Source of the DNA: Streptomyces pactum
GTDB lineage: Bacteria > Actinomycetota > Actinomycetes > Streptomycetales > Streptomycetaceae
Reading direction: 5' to 3'
NCBI RefSeq assembly: GCF_002005225.1
Contig: NZ_CP019724.1
Location: 4,590,501-4,654,500, forward strand
Length of the DNA stretch: 64,000 nt
Position numbers and translations under genes: made by a program. Every line of letters starts with the position of its first letter. Position 1 is the first letter of the stretch. The notes under the pieces are model-generated. The model did no database searches. It was given only the letters and a program-made list of their open reading frames with translations, and was not told where the DNA came from. This document shows positions 51,681-60,432 of this stretch, in pieces.

Positions 51681-52667
51681 CTAGCCGCAGCGGTGACCGC
51701 CCTGTCCGTGGCTCTGCCCGTGAGCCGCCGGCCGGGACCGGTGCAGGGCCTCGATCATCCAGGGCTGGAAGGGCAGGTGTGCGGGCACCACCTGCCAGTC
51801 GTTGACGGTCCAGACCAGGCGCCAGTACCGCTCGACGAGCGGGTCGTGTCCCGCGTCGAACTGCCGGGCCATCCACGCCCGCAGCTCGGGGCTGTCGGGG
51901 CGGCCGAGCGTGGCGGCGAAGCGCTCCACGACGGCGTCGACGACCGGGACGGCATCGTCATCGTCCGGGTCGATGTCCGCCGCCCTCGCGGCGGCGACGG
52001 TCCGCCTGACGAAGGGGACGAGCTCCGCCGCCGCCTCGGGAGCCGCGCCCGGCAGGGCCTCCTCGTCGGCGGGCGGGAGCGCCGCATGCGCCATGCGCGC
52101 GCGGAAGCCGTCGTCGGCGACGAGTTCGGCGATCTCCACCCACGCGGTGAGCTGGGCGTCGGACGGTTCGTCGGGGAGATCGGGCAGGGCGGTGCGCAGG
52201 GCGGCGGCAGCGCCTCGGGCGTCGGGAGCGCCGGCACCGAGGCCGGCGATGAAGTCGGCCACCATGCGCCGTCGTTCGTCGGAAGAGAGGCGGGTCAGGC
52301 GGTGCATGAGAACTGTCTCCTCGGGGCTCGAGCCGCGCCGGGCGACGAGACGCAGCATGCTCTGCCGCAGGCGCAGCGCGCGGATCTGGAGGGCGGTGGC
52401 GTCGGCGTGCGCGGCGGCGACCTCGGCGACGGGGAGGTCACCGTCCAGGACCCGGCGGACGGTGGGGAGGTCGACGTCCAGCTCCCGCAGGACCCGGACC
52501 AGGCGCAGCCGACCGAGGGCCGCGTCGCCGTAGCGGCGGTAGCCGGCCGGGGTGCGGTGAGTGGGCGGCAGCAGGCCGGTGTCCGAGTAGAACCGGATCG
52601 TCCGTACCGGCACACCGGTACGGGCCGACAGTTCACCGATCGAGTGCAGGGGCGTCGCGCCGTTCAT
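51681..52667 (-). CDS. MerR family transcriptional regulator
   Basis: The protein is 328 aa from ATG 52667. The N-terminal MerR domain is textbook: HSIGELSARTGVPVRTIRFY, SDTGLLPPTHRTPAGYRRYG, ALGRLRLVRVLRELDVDLPT. The remaining ~230 residues are a helical effector region (ALRTALPDLPDEPSDAQLTA, FDAGHDPLVERYWRLVWTVN) of the type often found in actinobacterial MerR proteins with unknown ligands. No Cys metal site is visible. It diverges from the PASTA-like lipoprotein gene. Confidence 0.87.
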   Translation of the reverse strand: MNGATPLHSIGELSARTGVPVRTIRFYSDTGLLPPTHRTPAGYRRYGDAALGRLRLVRVLRELDVDLPTVRRVLDGDLPVAEVAAAHADATALQIRALRLRQSMLRLVARRGSSPEETVLMHRLTRLSSDERRRMVADFIAGLGAGAPDARGAAAALRTALPDLPDEPSDAQLTAWVEIAELVADDGFRARMAHAALPPADEEALPGAAPEAAAELVPFVRRTVAAARAADIDPDDDDAVPVVDAVVERFAATLGRPDSPELRAWMARQFDAGHDPLVERYWRLVWTVNDWQVVPAHLPFQPWMIEALHRSRPAAHGQSHGQGGHRCG

Positions 52668-52921
52668 GGCGCCCACTCTCCGGTCTCCAGTCACCGGAGA
52701 GTCAAGCCGCCGTACGACGCGGTACAGGGCGGGAGGCGCACGGCGTCGCCGGCCGCCGACCGCGCTCCTCGGTGTCCCACGGGGAGGTCCTGCACCGGCG
52801 GGTCGTCGGCCCCGGCGGGGGTGTGATGATCACCCGGGGCTTCTCGACGCGCGGGCAGGGGGTTCGTGTGAGGGGAGCATCCGCCCCGGACGTCGGGGCT
52901 TTCGGATCGGATGGGACCGGC

Positions 52922-53314
52922 ATGACCGTCACCAAGCTTCTGCTACCCGCGTCTGCCGCCGTGCTGCTGGCCTCGGTCACCGCCTGTGGCGCATCGTCGG
53001 TGCCGCAGGCCTCGCCGAGTGCCTCGGCCGGCTCGGCCACCGCCGGGACGCGTCCCTCGGCGAACGTCCAGCCGGTCACGGCCACCGTGCCCGACGTCAT
53101 CGGCGGCAACGCCGGGCGCGCGTACGAGCAGATGAGCTCCGAGCTCGACATGACCTTCGAGGACGCGAGCGGACAGGGCCGTCGGGTGGACGATCCGGCC
53201 GAGTGGAAGATCTGCGACTCCCGGCCGGGACCGAACCAGCAGATCACCGACGCCCCGGTGGTCTTCGGCGTGGTGCGCGTCTCGGAGAAGTGCCGGGACA
53301 CGACGCCGGAGTGA
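52922..53314 (+). CDS. PASTA-like domain lipoprotein
   Basis: The protein is 130 aa from ATG 52922. The signal ends at VTAC-GASS (SAAVLLASVTACGASS), a good lipobox. After a Ser/Ala linker, TATVPDVIGGNAGRAYEQMS begins a PASTA-like fold (VPDV.G.....A...L). It continues with DDPAEWKICDSRPGPNQQI and VVFGVVRVSEKC; the two Cys may form a disulfide. PASTA domains bind peptidoglycan or muropeptides, but here binding is unproven. Confidence 0.75.
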   Translation: MTVTKLLLPASAAVLLASVTACGASSVPQASPSASAGSATAGTRPSANVQPVTATVPDVIGGNAGRAYEQMSSELDMTFEDASGQGRRVDDPAEWKICDSRPGPNQQITDAPVVFGVVRVSEKCRDTTPE

Positions 53315-53486
53315 CGTGTCCCGGGGCTCCGGCGGCACCCGGTGCGCCGCGGACGCGCACGCTTTCGCGGCCGACGGCAGTCCGGGAACGGTGCTCGAGC
53401 GCCGGCGCTCAACCGCGTTCCTCCCGGTCCGCCGGGACGGACTATCGTCGTAGACGTCTTCTGGCAATGACCGACGGTCACTGGCG

Positions 53487-54662
53487 ATGACCGAGGCCCG
53501 CCACGCCGTCCGCTCACCGGAGCCGCCCCCCATGCCCCTCCCCTACGTCCTCCTCTCCGCCGCCGTCTCCCTCGACGGCTACCTGGACGACACCGGCCCC
53601 GAACGGCTCCTGCTCTCCTCCCCGGCCGACTTCGACCGGGTCGACGAGGTGCGGGCGTCGGTGGACGCGATCCTCGTCGGGGCCGGCACGATCCGGGCCG
53701 ACAACCCCCGGCTGCTGGTGAACTCCGCCGAGCGGCGGGCAGCGCGGACCGCGGCCGGGAAGGCGGAGTACCCGCTCAAGGTCACGGTCAGCGCCACCGG
53801 CGAGCTGGACCCGGCGGCACGGTTCTGGCACACGGGCGGGGAGAAGCTGCTGCTGACCACGGACGACGGCGCGCGGCGGGCCCGCGCGCTCGGCATCGCC
53901 GCCGACACCGTGCCGCTCGGCCCCGTGCTCGACTGGCGGGCGGCGCTGGAGTACCTGCACGACCGGCGGGGCGTGCGGCGGCTGATGGCCGAGGGCGGGG
54001 GGACCGTCCACACCCAGCTCCTGCAGCAGGAACTCGCCGACGAACTGCAGCTCGTCCTCGCGCCGCTGTTCGTGGGTGACCCGGACGCGCCCCGGCTGTT
54101 CGGGCCGGGCGGCTATCAGGGCGGGCGGCTGCGGCTGGTGGAGTCGCGGCGCATCGAGGACGTGGTGCTGACGCGGTACCTGCCCACCGCCCCCGGCACC
54201 GGCGACCGCGTGTCCGCCGCCGACCGGCACTGGCTGGCGCTCGCCTGCGAGCTGGCGGAACTGTGCCCGCCGTCCGCGACGGCGTTCAGCGTGGGGGCGG
54301 TCGTGGTCGCCGCGGACGGGACCGAGCTGGCCCGGGGGTACTCACGGGAGGGCGGCGACCCCGTCGTGCACGCCGAGGAGGCCGCGCTCGCGAAGGCCGG
54401 CCCCGCCGGCCCCCGGCTCGCGGCGGCCACCGTGTACAGCAGCCTGGAGCCGTGCGCCCGCCGCGCGTCCCGGCCCGCGCCCTGCGCCCGGCTGATCCTC
54501 GACGCCGGGGTGCGCCGCGTGGTCACGGCCTGGCGGGAGCCGGACACCTTCGTGCCGGGGGCCGACGGCAGCGGAGTGCTCGCGGCCGGGGGCGCCGCCG
54601 TCGTCGTACTGCCGGAGTACGAGGAGCGGGCGAAGGCGCCGAACCGTCACCTGGAGGGGTAG
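53487..54662 (+). CDS. RibD-like reductase-deaminase with reversed domain order
   Basis: The protein is 391 aa from ATG 53487; ATG 53532 is an alternative. The N-terminal ~220 residues are a RibD_C/DHFR-like reductase: YVLLSAAVSLDGYLDDTGP, VDAILVGAGTIRADNPRLLV, RRLMAEGGGTVHTQLLQQEL. The C-terminal ~150 residues are a cytidine-deaminase-like fold with zinc motif DPVVHAEEAALAKA (HAE) and YSSLEPCARRASRPAPCARL (PCx8C). Bifunctional RibD normally has deaminase first, so the order is swapped. A role in riboflavin, flavin-analogue or other pyrimidine metabolism is possible. Confidence 0.8.
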   Translation: MTEARHAVRSPEPPPMPLPYVLLSAAVSLDGYLDDTGPERLLLSSPADFDRVDEVRASVDAILVGAGTIRADNPRLLVNSAERRAARTAAGKAEYPLKVTVSATGELDPAARFWHTGGEKLLLTTDDGARRARALGIAADTVPLGPVLDWRAALEYLHDRRGVRRLMAEGGGTVHTQLLQQELADELQLVLAPLFVGDPDAPRLFGPGGYQGGRLRLVESRRIEDVVLTRYLPTAPGTGDRVSAADRHWLALACELAELCPPSATAFSVGAVVVAADGTELARGYSREGGDPVVHAEEAALAKAGPAGPRLAAATVYSSLEPCARRASRPAPCARLILDAGVRRVVTAWREPDTFVPGADGSGVLAAGGAAVVVLPEYEERAKAPNRHLEG

Positions 54663-54717
54663 GGGGATACGGATGTGCATTCCGCCCCCGGGATGACGTA
54701 CAGTAGAGACACAACGG

Positions 54718-54791
54718 CGCGGGGTGGAGCAGCTCGGTAGCTCGCTGGGCTCATAACCCAGAGGTCGCAGGTTCAAATCCTGTCCCCGCTA
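54718..54791 (+). tRNA. Initiator tRNA-Met (CAT)
   Basis: CGCGGGG..CCCCGCT plus A, with a non-Watson-Crick first acceptor pair. Anticodon arm TGGGCTCATAACCCA has three consecutive G-C pairs, the hallmark of the initiator. T-arm is GCAGGTTCAAATCCTGT. Confidence 0.94.
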
Positions 54792-54798
54792 CTGAAGA

Positions 54799-54834
54799 CC
54801 GAAGGCCGGAATCCGCAAGGATTCCGGCCTTCGG
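54799..54834 (+). terminator. Terminator of tRNA-fMet
   Basis: A perfect 16-bp stem, CCGAAGGCCGGAATCC/GGATTCCGGCCTTCGG, with a 4-base loop lies 7 bp past the tRNA. Confidence 0.88.
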
Positions 54835-55069
54835 TGCGTTCGCGTGCGTTGGCGACGTATGCACCGGCACCGGACCGGCCCGCTACCGTCACCGGCCGGT
54901 TACCGTCACCGGCCGGTTACCGCCACCGGCACGGGCCCGCCACCGCTACCGCCTCCGGTCCAGGCACCGTCACCCGATCGGCCCGCACGGCTCGCCCCCC
55001 GCCGGCGCTCCGGGAAACCTGGAGCACGGGACGGCAAGCGGCGCGGACGTGCGGGGCGGCGGGAGACGA

Positions 55070-56278
55070 GTGGTGCGGCCAGGTGACGTGGACGACGAGG
55101 GAGCGCCCGCCCGGGCCGGCGGCCGGCTCCCCGGCGATCCCGTGCCCGACCCCGGCCTCGGCGACCGCCCGGCACCCGTGCCGCCCGCCACCGGCCCGGC
55201 GCGGCGGTGGCGGACCTCGTACGGGCGGACCTTCGTGCGCCTGCTCCCCGTGCTGCTGATCGTCGTCGCCATCCTGTACGACATCTTCACCCCGAGGTAC
55301 TTCACCGCGGGCCCCCTCTACACGGCCGCACCCCTGGTCGCCGCCCCGGTCTACTCGCGGCGCGGTACGGCGCTCACCGGTGTCGCCGTGGTCGCCGCCG
55401 TCATCGGGCTGCAGCTCGGCAAGGGCGTCATCCACTACGTCGACTCCCTCACCGAGCTGATCACCATCGCGACGGTCGCCGTGCTCGCCGTACTCGTGAA
55501 CGGCTTCGTCCGCCGCACCGGCGAGCGGCTCGTCTCCGTCCGCGAGATCGCCGAGGCCGCCCAGCGTGCCGTGCTGCCCGAGCCCGCCGAGCGGATCGGC
55601 GGATTCGAGATCGCCGCCTGCTACGAGGCCGCGCAGGCCGACGCCTTCATCGGCGGCGACCTGTACGCGGTGCAGGACAGTTCGCGCGGCATCCGGCTCA
55701 TCGTGGGGGACGTGCGCGGCAAGGGCATGGGCGCGGTGGCCGCCGTCGCGGTCGTGATCGGCGCCTTCCGCGAGGCCGCCGAGCAGGAGGCGACCCTGGA
55801 GGCGGTGGCGCAACGGCTGGAGCGGGCGCTGGCCCGCGAGGGCGCCCGGCGGGACGGACTGGACGCCTTCGAGGGGTTCACCACCGCCGTACTCGCCGAA
55901 CTCCCGCACGGCGACGGAACCGTACGCATCGTCAACCGCGGCCACCCGCCGCCCCTGCTGCTGTACGCCGACGGCACCCTGCGCCCGCTGCCCGCCCGCG
56001 AGTCGGCGCTGCCGCTCGGCATGGGAGAGCTGGGCGTCTGGCCCGACCGCGCGGAGGAGGCCGCCTTCCCCGGCGGGGCCACGCTGCTGCTGTACACCGA
56101 CGGGCTGTCGGAAGCACGGGACGCCCGGGGGGAGTTCTACGATCCGCACACCCGGCTGGCCGGCCGCGTGTTCCGGCACCCGACGGAACTGCTCGAAACC
56201 CTCGCCGACGACGTGCGCCGGCACTCCGGGGGCGGCATGGCCGACGACATGGCACTGCTCGCCGTACGACGACCCTGA
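55070..56278 (+). CDS. Membrane-associated SpoIIE/PP2C family phosphatase
   Basis: The protein is 402 aa from GTG 55070 (GGGAG upstream). Three to four TM helices lie at ~50-150 (FVRLLPVLLIVVAILYDIF, TALTGVAVVAAVIGLQLG, ELITIATVAVLAVLVNGFV). The C-terminal ~230 residues are a PP2C_SIG/SpoIIE phosphatase: EIAEAAQRAVLPEPAERIGG, FIGGDLYAVQDSSRG, IRLIVGDVRGKGMGAVAAVA, LLLYTDGLSEARDARGEFYD and GGGMADDMALLAVRRP, which contain the metal-binding Asp residues. Such phosphatases usually dephosphorylate anti-anti-sigma factors. The upstream 54835-55069 has TACCGTCACCGGCCGGT-like repeats and no other gene. Confidence 0.88.
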   Translation: MVRPGDVDDEGAPARAGGRLPGDPVPDPGLGDRPAPVPPATGPARRWRTSYGRTFVRLLPVLLIVVAILYDIFTPRYFTAGPLYTAAPLVAAPVYSRRGTALTGVAVVAAVIGLQLGKGVIHYVDSLTELITIATVAVLAVLVNGFVRRTGERLVSVREIAEAAQRAVLPEPAERIGGFEIAACYEAAQADAFIGGDLYAVQDSSRGIRLIVGDVRGKGMGAVAAVAVVIGAFREAAEQEATLEAVAQRLERALAREGARRDGLDAFEGFTTAVLAELPHGDGTVRIVNRGHPPPLLLYADGTLRPLPARESALPLGMGELGVWPDRAEEAAFPGGATLLLYTDGLSEARDARGEFYDPHTRLAGRVFRHPTELLETLADDVRRHSGGGMADDMALLAVRRP

Positions 56279-56500
56279 GCGATGTCACCGGACGTGACGA
56301 ACCGACCGCCCTCCGCATAACAACTGATACACCGTCAGAAACTCGAGCCGGAAAGAGGAATACTGAAACCCGGTCAACTCGCCCGGTTTTCACCGATCGT
56401 GAGGCGTACGTCCGGGCCGGATTCGCTAACGATCAAGAGGAACGGCTTGGAATCCGAGCCCTGCGTCTATTAACGTTCGATAACGCAGCGCGGTCGTCCC
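56279..56500. other. Spacer upstream of the c-di-AMP riboswitch
   Basis: No gene is seen. It should contain the promoter for the riboswitch-controlled M23 gene. CTGATACACCGTCAG at about 56325 has partial dyad symmetry. Confidence 0.4.
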
Positions 56501-56504
56501 AGCC

Positions 56505-56668
56505 GTCACAGAAGGCGGCTCCGTGCGCACGCGCCGAATCCCGCGAGGGAACCGGGGAACCACCACATTGGGGTGAATCGCTCGTACGACGCCGTGGAGA
56601 CACGGCGGATATACGCGCGTAGGAGACCTTCCTGCTCCGAACCCGTCAGCTAACCCGGTAGGCGGAAG
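56505..56668 (+). ncRNA. c-di-AMP riboswitch (ydaO-yuaA type)
   Basis: Landmarks in order: CGCCGAATCC, GCGAGGGAACCGGGGAACCA, TTGGGGTGAATCG, a variable hairpin (CGCCGTGGAGACACGGCG), TAGGAGACCTTCCTGCTCCG and AACCCGTCAGCTAACCCGGT then AGGCG. These are the conserved cores of the ydaO aptamer. It ends ~20 bp before the M23 start, so it can block expression when c-di-AMP is high. In Streptomyces this class controls cell-wall hydrolase genes, as here. Exact ends are approximate. Confidence 0.9.
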
Positions 56669-56689
56669 GAAGGAAAGGAGTACGCCCAC

Positions 56690-57724
56690 GTGGCGTCCAA
56701 CCGGCCTGCCCCCGAGGCCCCGTTCGTGCCCAGCGGGCACGACACCGACACCTTCGGCTACGACGGCTACCGCACCGAAGAGGGCCCCTGGGAGGAGTGG
56801 AATCCCACCGCGGAATCCATCCGCCCCGTACGCGGCCGGCACCGCGTCGCCAAGCAGCGCGGCGGACTCGCCCGCAGCTCCACCGTCCTCGGCGTCGGTG
56901 TCATAGCCGCGGTCGGCGCGGGCGGCATGGCCAGCGCGCAGACCGGCAAGCCGCCGGTGTCGATCTCCATGCCGGACCTGCCGAACGTCGGCTCGATCAT
57001 CTCCGACGAGGAGGAGCCGGAGCCCGAGGGTTCCGCCACCCCCCTCAGCGGGATCGGCACGGTCGCCGCCGACACCTCCTCGGAGAGCTCCGCAGGCGCC
57101 GGCGAGTCGCTGCGGGCCCGGATCATGGCGCAGGCCGAGCAGCAGCAGGCCCAGGTCGAGACCAAGGCCGCCGCCGAAGCCGCGGCCGCCGCCGAGAAGA
57201 AGGCCGCGGAAGCCGCCGCCAAGGCGGAGAAGGAGGCCGAGGCCAAGGCCGCCGCCGCCAAGAAGAAGGCGGCGGAGGAGGCCGCGAAGAAGGCGGAGGC
57301 CGAGCGGCTCGCGAAGCTGGCCGAGCAGTACACGCTGCCGACCTCCTCGTACACGATCTCCTCCACCTTCGGCCAGGCAGGCGCCTACTGGTCCTCCGGC
57401 CACCACACCGGCCTCGACTTCGCCGCCCCCACGGGCACGCTGCTCAAGGCGGTGCACAGCGGCACGATCACGTCGGCCGGCTGGGACGGGTCCTACGGCT
57501 ACAAGACCGTGCTCACCCTCGAGGACGGCACCGAGATCTGGTACGCCCACCAGTCCTCCATCAGCGTCAGCGTGGGCCAGCAGGTCACCACCGGCGACGT
57601 CATCGGCCGCGTCGGCGCCACCGGCAACGTCACCGGCGCCCACCTCCACATGGAGGTCCACACCGGCGACGGCGGCGGCATCGACCCGATGGCGTGGCTG
57701 CAGAGCAAGGGCCTCACCCCCTGA
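56690..57724 (+). CDS. Secreted M23 (LytM) endopeptidase
   Basis: The protein is 344 aa from GTG 56690 (GGAAAGGAG upstream). An N-terminal region, a hydrophobic SSTVLGVGVIAAVGAGGMAS signal-like helix (~65-85), and a long Ala/Lys/Glu coiled coil (~145-205) lead to a C-terminal LytM domain. Zinc residues: HHTGLDFAAPTGTLLKAVHS (HxxxD), IWYAHQSSISV, and GNVTGAHLHMEVHTG (HxH). It cleaves peptidoglycan stem or cross-links. The c-di-AMP riboswitch directly upstream links its expression to cell-wall or osmotic state. Confidence 0.92.
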   Translation: MASNRPAPEAPFVPSGHDTDTFGYDGYRTEEGPWEEWNPTAESIRPVRGRHRVAKQRGGLARSSTVLGVGVIAAVGAGGMASAQTGKPPVSISMPDLPNVGSIISDEEEPEPEGSATPLSGIGTVAADTSSESSAGAGESLRARIMAQAEQQQAQVETKAAAEAAAAAEKKAAEAAAKAEKEAEAKAAAAKKKAAEEAAKKAEAERLAKLAEQYTLPTSSYTISSTFGQAGAYWSSGHHTGLDFAAPTGTLLKAVHSGTITSAGWDGSYGYKTVLTLEDGTEIWYAHQSSISVSVGQQVTTGDVIGRVGATGNVTGAHLHMEVHTGDGGGIDPMAWLQSKGLTP

Positions 57725-57767
57725 GTCCCGCCCCGCACACCACCCGTCCCCTCTGATCCCCGGCGGT

Positions 57768-57793
57768 CCTGACGGCGACCCCCCGACGTCAGG
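57768..57793 (+). terminator. Weak hairpin after the M23 gene
   Basis: CCTGACG/CGTCAGG with a 12-base loop lies 43 bp past the stop. Next to it, CTGCCTGTTTTCGGGG-type repeats occur twice at about 57811-57842. Confidence 0.45.
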
Positions 57794-57911
57794 GCTGCCG
57801 GTTCGCGGCCCTGCCTGTTTTCGGGGCTGCCTGTTTTCGGGGCTGCCGGTTTGCGGGATCTTTGCCCCGTTTCCGGAATCACCGGATCCGGTGTGCTCGT
57901 TGACGCAGGAC

Positions 57912-58856
57912 ATGACTTCTCTGCGCAAGCTCGGCTCCTCCGACCTGGAGGTCTTCCCCCTCGCCCTCGGCGGCAACGTCTTCGGCTGGACCGCCGACCA
58001 GGACACCTCCTTCGCCGTCCTCGACGCCTACACGGCGGCGGGCGGCAACTTCGTCGACACCGCCGACTCCTACTCCGCGTGGGTCGACGGCAACAGCGGC
58101 GGAGAGTCCGAGACCCTCATCGGCAAGTGGCTCGCCGCCCGCGGCAACCGCGGCGACGTCGTCCTCGCCACCAAGGTCAGCCAGCACCCCGAGTACCCGG
58201 GACTGACCGCCGCGAACATCAAGGCCGCCGCCGACGCCTCACTGCGGCGCCTGGGCACCGACCACATCGACCTCTACTACACCCACTTCGACAAGCCCGA
58301 GGTGCCGGTGGAGGAGATCATCGGCGCGCTCGACGAGCTGGTGAAGGCGGGCAAGGTCCGGCACATCGCCGCCTCCAACATCTCCGCCGAGCGGCTCGCG
58401 GCCTCCCTCGCCTTCTCCGACCGCGAGGGCCTCGCCCGCTACGTGGCCCTCCAGCCCCACTACAACCTGGTCTCGCGTGACACCTACGAGGGTGAGCCGC
58501 GTGACCTCGCCGAACGGGCCGGCCTGGCCGCCGTGCCGTACTACTCCCTCGCGTCCGGCTTCCTCACGGGCAAGTACCGGCCCGGTGCGGCGGTCGACAG
58601 CCCGCGGGCCGGCGGTGCCGCCAAGCACCTGGAGACCGAGCGCGGCAGGCGGGTCCTCGCGGCACTGGACGAGATCGCCCAAGCCCACGACGCGCCCGTC
58701 GCCACGGTCGCCCTGGCCTGGCTGGCCGCGCAGCCGACGGTGGCCGCGCCGATCGCGTCCGCGCGCACGGTGGAGCAGTTGCCGGCGCTGCTGGGCGTGG
58801 CGGAGCTGAGCCTGACGGAGGACGAGGTCGGAAGGCTCACACAGGCGTCGGCCTGA
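57912..58856 (+). CDS. Aldo/keto reductase
   Basis: The protein is 314 aa from ATG 57912. It is a TIM-barrel NADPH-dependent AKR: SSDLEVFPLALGGNVFGWTA, NFVDTADSYSAWVDGNSGGE (catalytic Asp and Tyr), DVVLATKVSQHPEYPG (Lys), IDLYYTHFDKPEVPVEEIIG (His), RYVALQPHYNLVSRDTYEG and APIASARTVEQLPALLG (cofactor). It is related to the YajO/Tas branch. Substrate unknown. Confidence 0.9.
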   Translation: MTSLRKLGSSDLEVFPLALGGNVFGWTADQDTSFAVLDAYTAAGGNFVDTADSYSAWVDGNSGGESETLIGKWLAARGNRGDVVLATKVSQHPEYPGLTAANIKAAADASLRRLGTDHIDLYYTHFDKPEVPVEEIIGALDELVKAGKVRHIAASNISAERLAASLAFSDREGLARYVALQPHYNLVSRDTYEGEPRDLAERAGLAAVPYYSLASGFLTGKYRPGAAVDSPRAGGAAKHLETERGRRVLAALDEIAQAHDAPVATVALAWLAAQPTVAAPIASARTVEQLPALLGVAELSLTEDEVGRLTQASA

Positions 58857-58871
58857 GTGCCCGGGGCGGCC

Positions 58872-60422
58872 CTACGCGCGGTGGGGGTGGGTGGGCGCGG
58901 AGTACGGGTTGTACGGGAGGGGCGGGCCCTGGGGGCCGTGCGGGCCGCGGGGGGCGTGCACGGCTGGTGCGGGGTACGGCGTGGGGGCCGGCGCCGGGTG
59001 GCGGTGGGCGGACGCGTACGTCCCGTACGTCGCGTGTGTTCCGTGCGTCGCGTGCGTCGCGTGCGTCCCGTACGGGTACTCCGCGTGCGGTGGTGCCCCG
59101 TAGGGATGGGCCCCGTGCGGTGGTGCCCCGTAGGGATGGGCCCCGTGCGGTGGTGCCCCGTAGGGATGGGCCCCGTACGGAAGCGCCCAGGGTGGTGCGG
59201 TCACCGGTGCGGGCCGTGCCGTGGCCCGGGCCGCGTAGTCCAGTGCCGGGCGGGCCACGGCGCGCCGGTGCCACAGGGCGTCCAGCAGTTCCCGTTCCCG
59301 TACGGCGTAGTCGGCGCCCGCCCTGCCCCGGAGCCCGCGCCGGCGCAGGAACGCGAGCGAGGTCGCGAACGCCTCGTACCGCGCCACCGCCCGCGCCGCC
59401 TCCTTCCCGGCGTGCCGGCGGGCGTGCTGACGGGCGATCCGGCGGGCGCGCATCGAGCCGAGCGCGTACGGCTCCGTCGGCGCCAGCCACCCGGCCACGA
59501 CGTACACGGGCAGCTCGGCGCGCACGGTGCCCAGTTCGCGCTGCCGGGTCCGGATCACCAGCCAGGTCAGCAGGCCGAAGGAGGGCACCATGACCGCTCC
59601 GTACACGGCGAAGAAGCCGTACTCGCCGAACGCGGCCGAGCCGTTCCACAGGGCGTGCACGCCCATCGCCAGCAGCAGGCCGGCCAGGGGGAGCAGGGCG
59701 CGCCGCAGGCGGTGACGGCCCGTGGAGAGCGCGGCGATGCCGAAGCCGATGCCGGTGAGCACGGTGAACAGCGGGTGGGCGAACGGCGACATCACGATGC
59801 GGACGAAGAAGGTCGCCGCGGTGACGGAGGCGATGCCGCTGCCGCCGGTGAGCTGGTCGGTGCCGAAGGCGTTGCCCAGGTAGAGGATGTTCTCGGTGAA
59901 GGCGAAGCCGGTGGCGGTGACGCCGGCTATGACGACGCCGTCGACGATGCCGGTGAAGTCCTTCCTGCGGAAGAGGAAGACCAGAAGGACGGCGGCGGCC
60001 TTGGCGGACTCCTCGACCACCGGGGCTATGACCGTGGCGCCCAGGGTGTCCGCGCCGGCAGGGTCGGCGGTGGCCGTCGCCAGCCATCTCGTCGCGAAGC
60101 TGTTGGCGACGATCGCTATCAGCGCCGCCGCGCAGGCGCCCCAGGCGAAGCAGAACAGCAGGTTCCGCCAGGGCCCGGGCGCCACCCGGTCCAGCCAGCG
60201 GAAGGCGGCGATGAGCAGCGGCACGGGCAGGACCGCGAGGCCGAGCCCCACCAGGAACCCCCGCGTGCCGGTCTGTTCGCGCACCAGGGCCAGGATCACC
60301 AGGCCGGAGAGCGAGAGCAGGGTGATCAGCGCGCCGTGACGTACCCAGGTGCGCTGCCACCAGTGCGGATGCGTATGCGTCCGCGCCGGCGGACGCGTCG
60401 GATACGGGGGACAGGTGGCCAC
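58872..60422 (-). CDS. PrsW family intramembrane metalloprotease
   Basis: The protein is 516 aa from GTG 60422. Eight or so TM helices fill residues ~30-300. Conserved PrsW motifs: ATVIAPVVEESAKAAAVLLV (EExxK), GVTATGFAFTENILYLGNAF (FxxxEN) and VMSPFAHPLFTVLTGIGFGI (HxxxT). PrsW-type enzymes cut membrane substrates such as anti-sigma factors. The C-terminal ~100 residues are low complexity: GAHPYGAPPH repeated three times (30-bp DNA repeats at about 59090-59180), then THATHATHGTHATYGTY. It is 10 bp downstream of trmB and probably co-transcribed. Confidence 0.9.
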   Translation of the reverse strand: MATCPPYPTRPPARTHTHPHWWQRTWVRHGALITLLSLSGLVILALVREQTGTRGFLVGLGLAVLPVPLLIAAFRWLDRVAPGPWRNLLFCFAWGACAAALIAIVANSFATRWLATATADPAGADTLGATVIAPVVEESAKAAAVLLVFLFRRKDFTGIVDGVVIAGVTATGFAFTENILYLGNAFGTDQLTGGSGIASVTAATFFVRIVMSPFAHPLFTVLTGIGFGIAALSTGRHRLRRALLPLAGLLLAMGVHALWNGSAAFGEYGFFAVYGAVMVPSFGLLTWLVIRTRQRELGTVRAELPVYVVAGWLAPTEPYALGSMRARRIARQHARRHAGKEAARAVARYEAFATSLAFLRRRGLRGRAGADYAVRERELLDALWHRRAVARPALDYAARATARPAPVTAPPWALPYGAHPYGAPPHGAHPYGAPPHGAHPYGAPPHAEYPYGTHATHATHGTHATYGTYASAHRHPAPAPTPYPAPAVHAPRGPHGPQGPPLPYNPYSAPTHPHRA

Positions 60423-60432
60423 GGCATGGACC

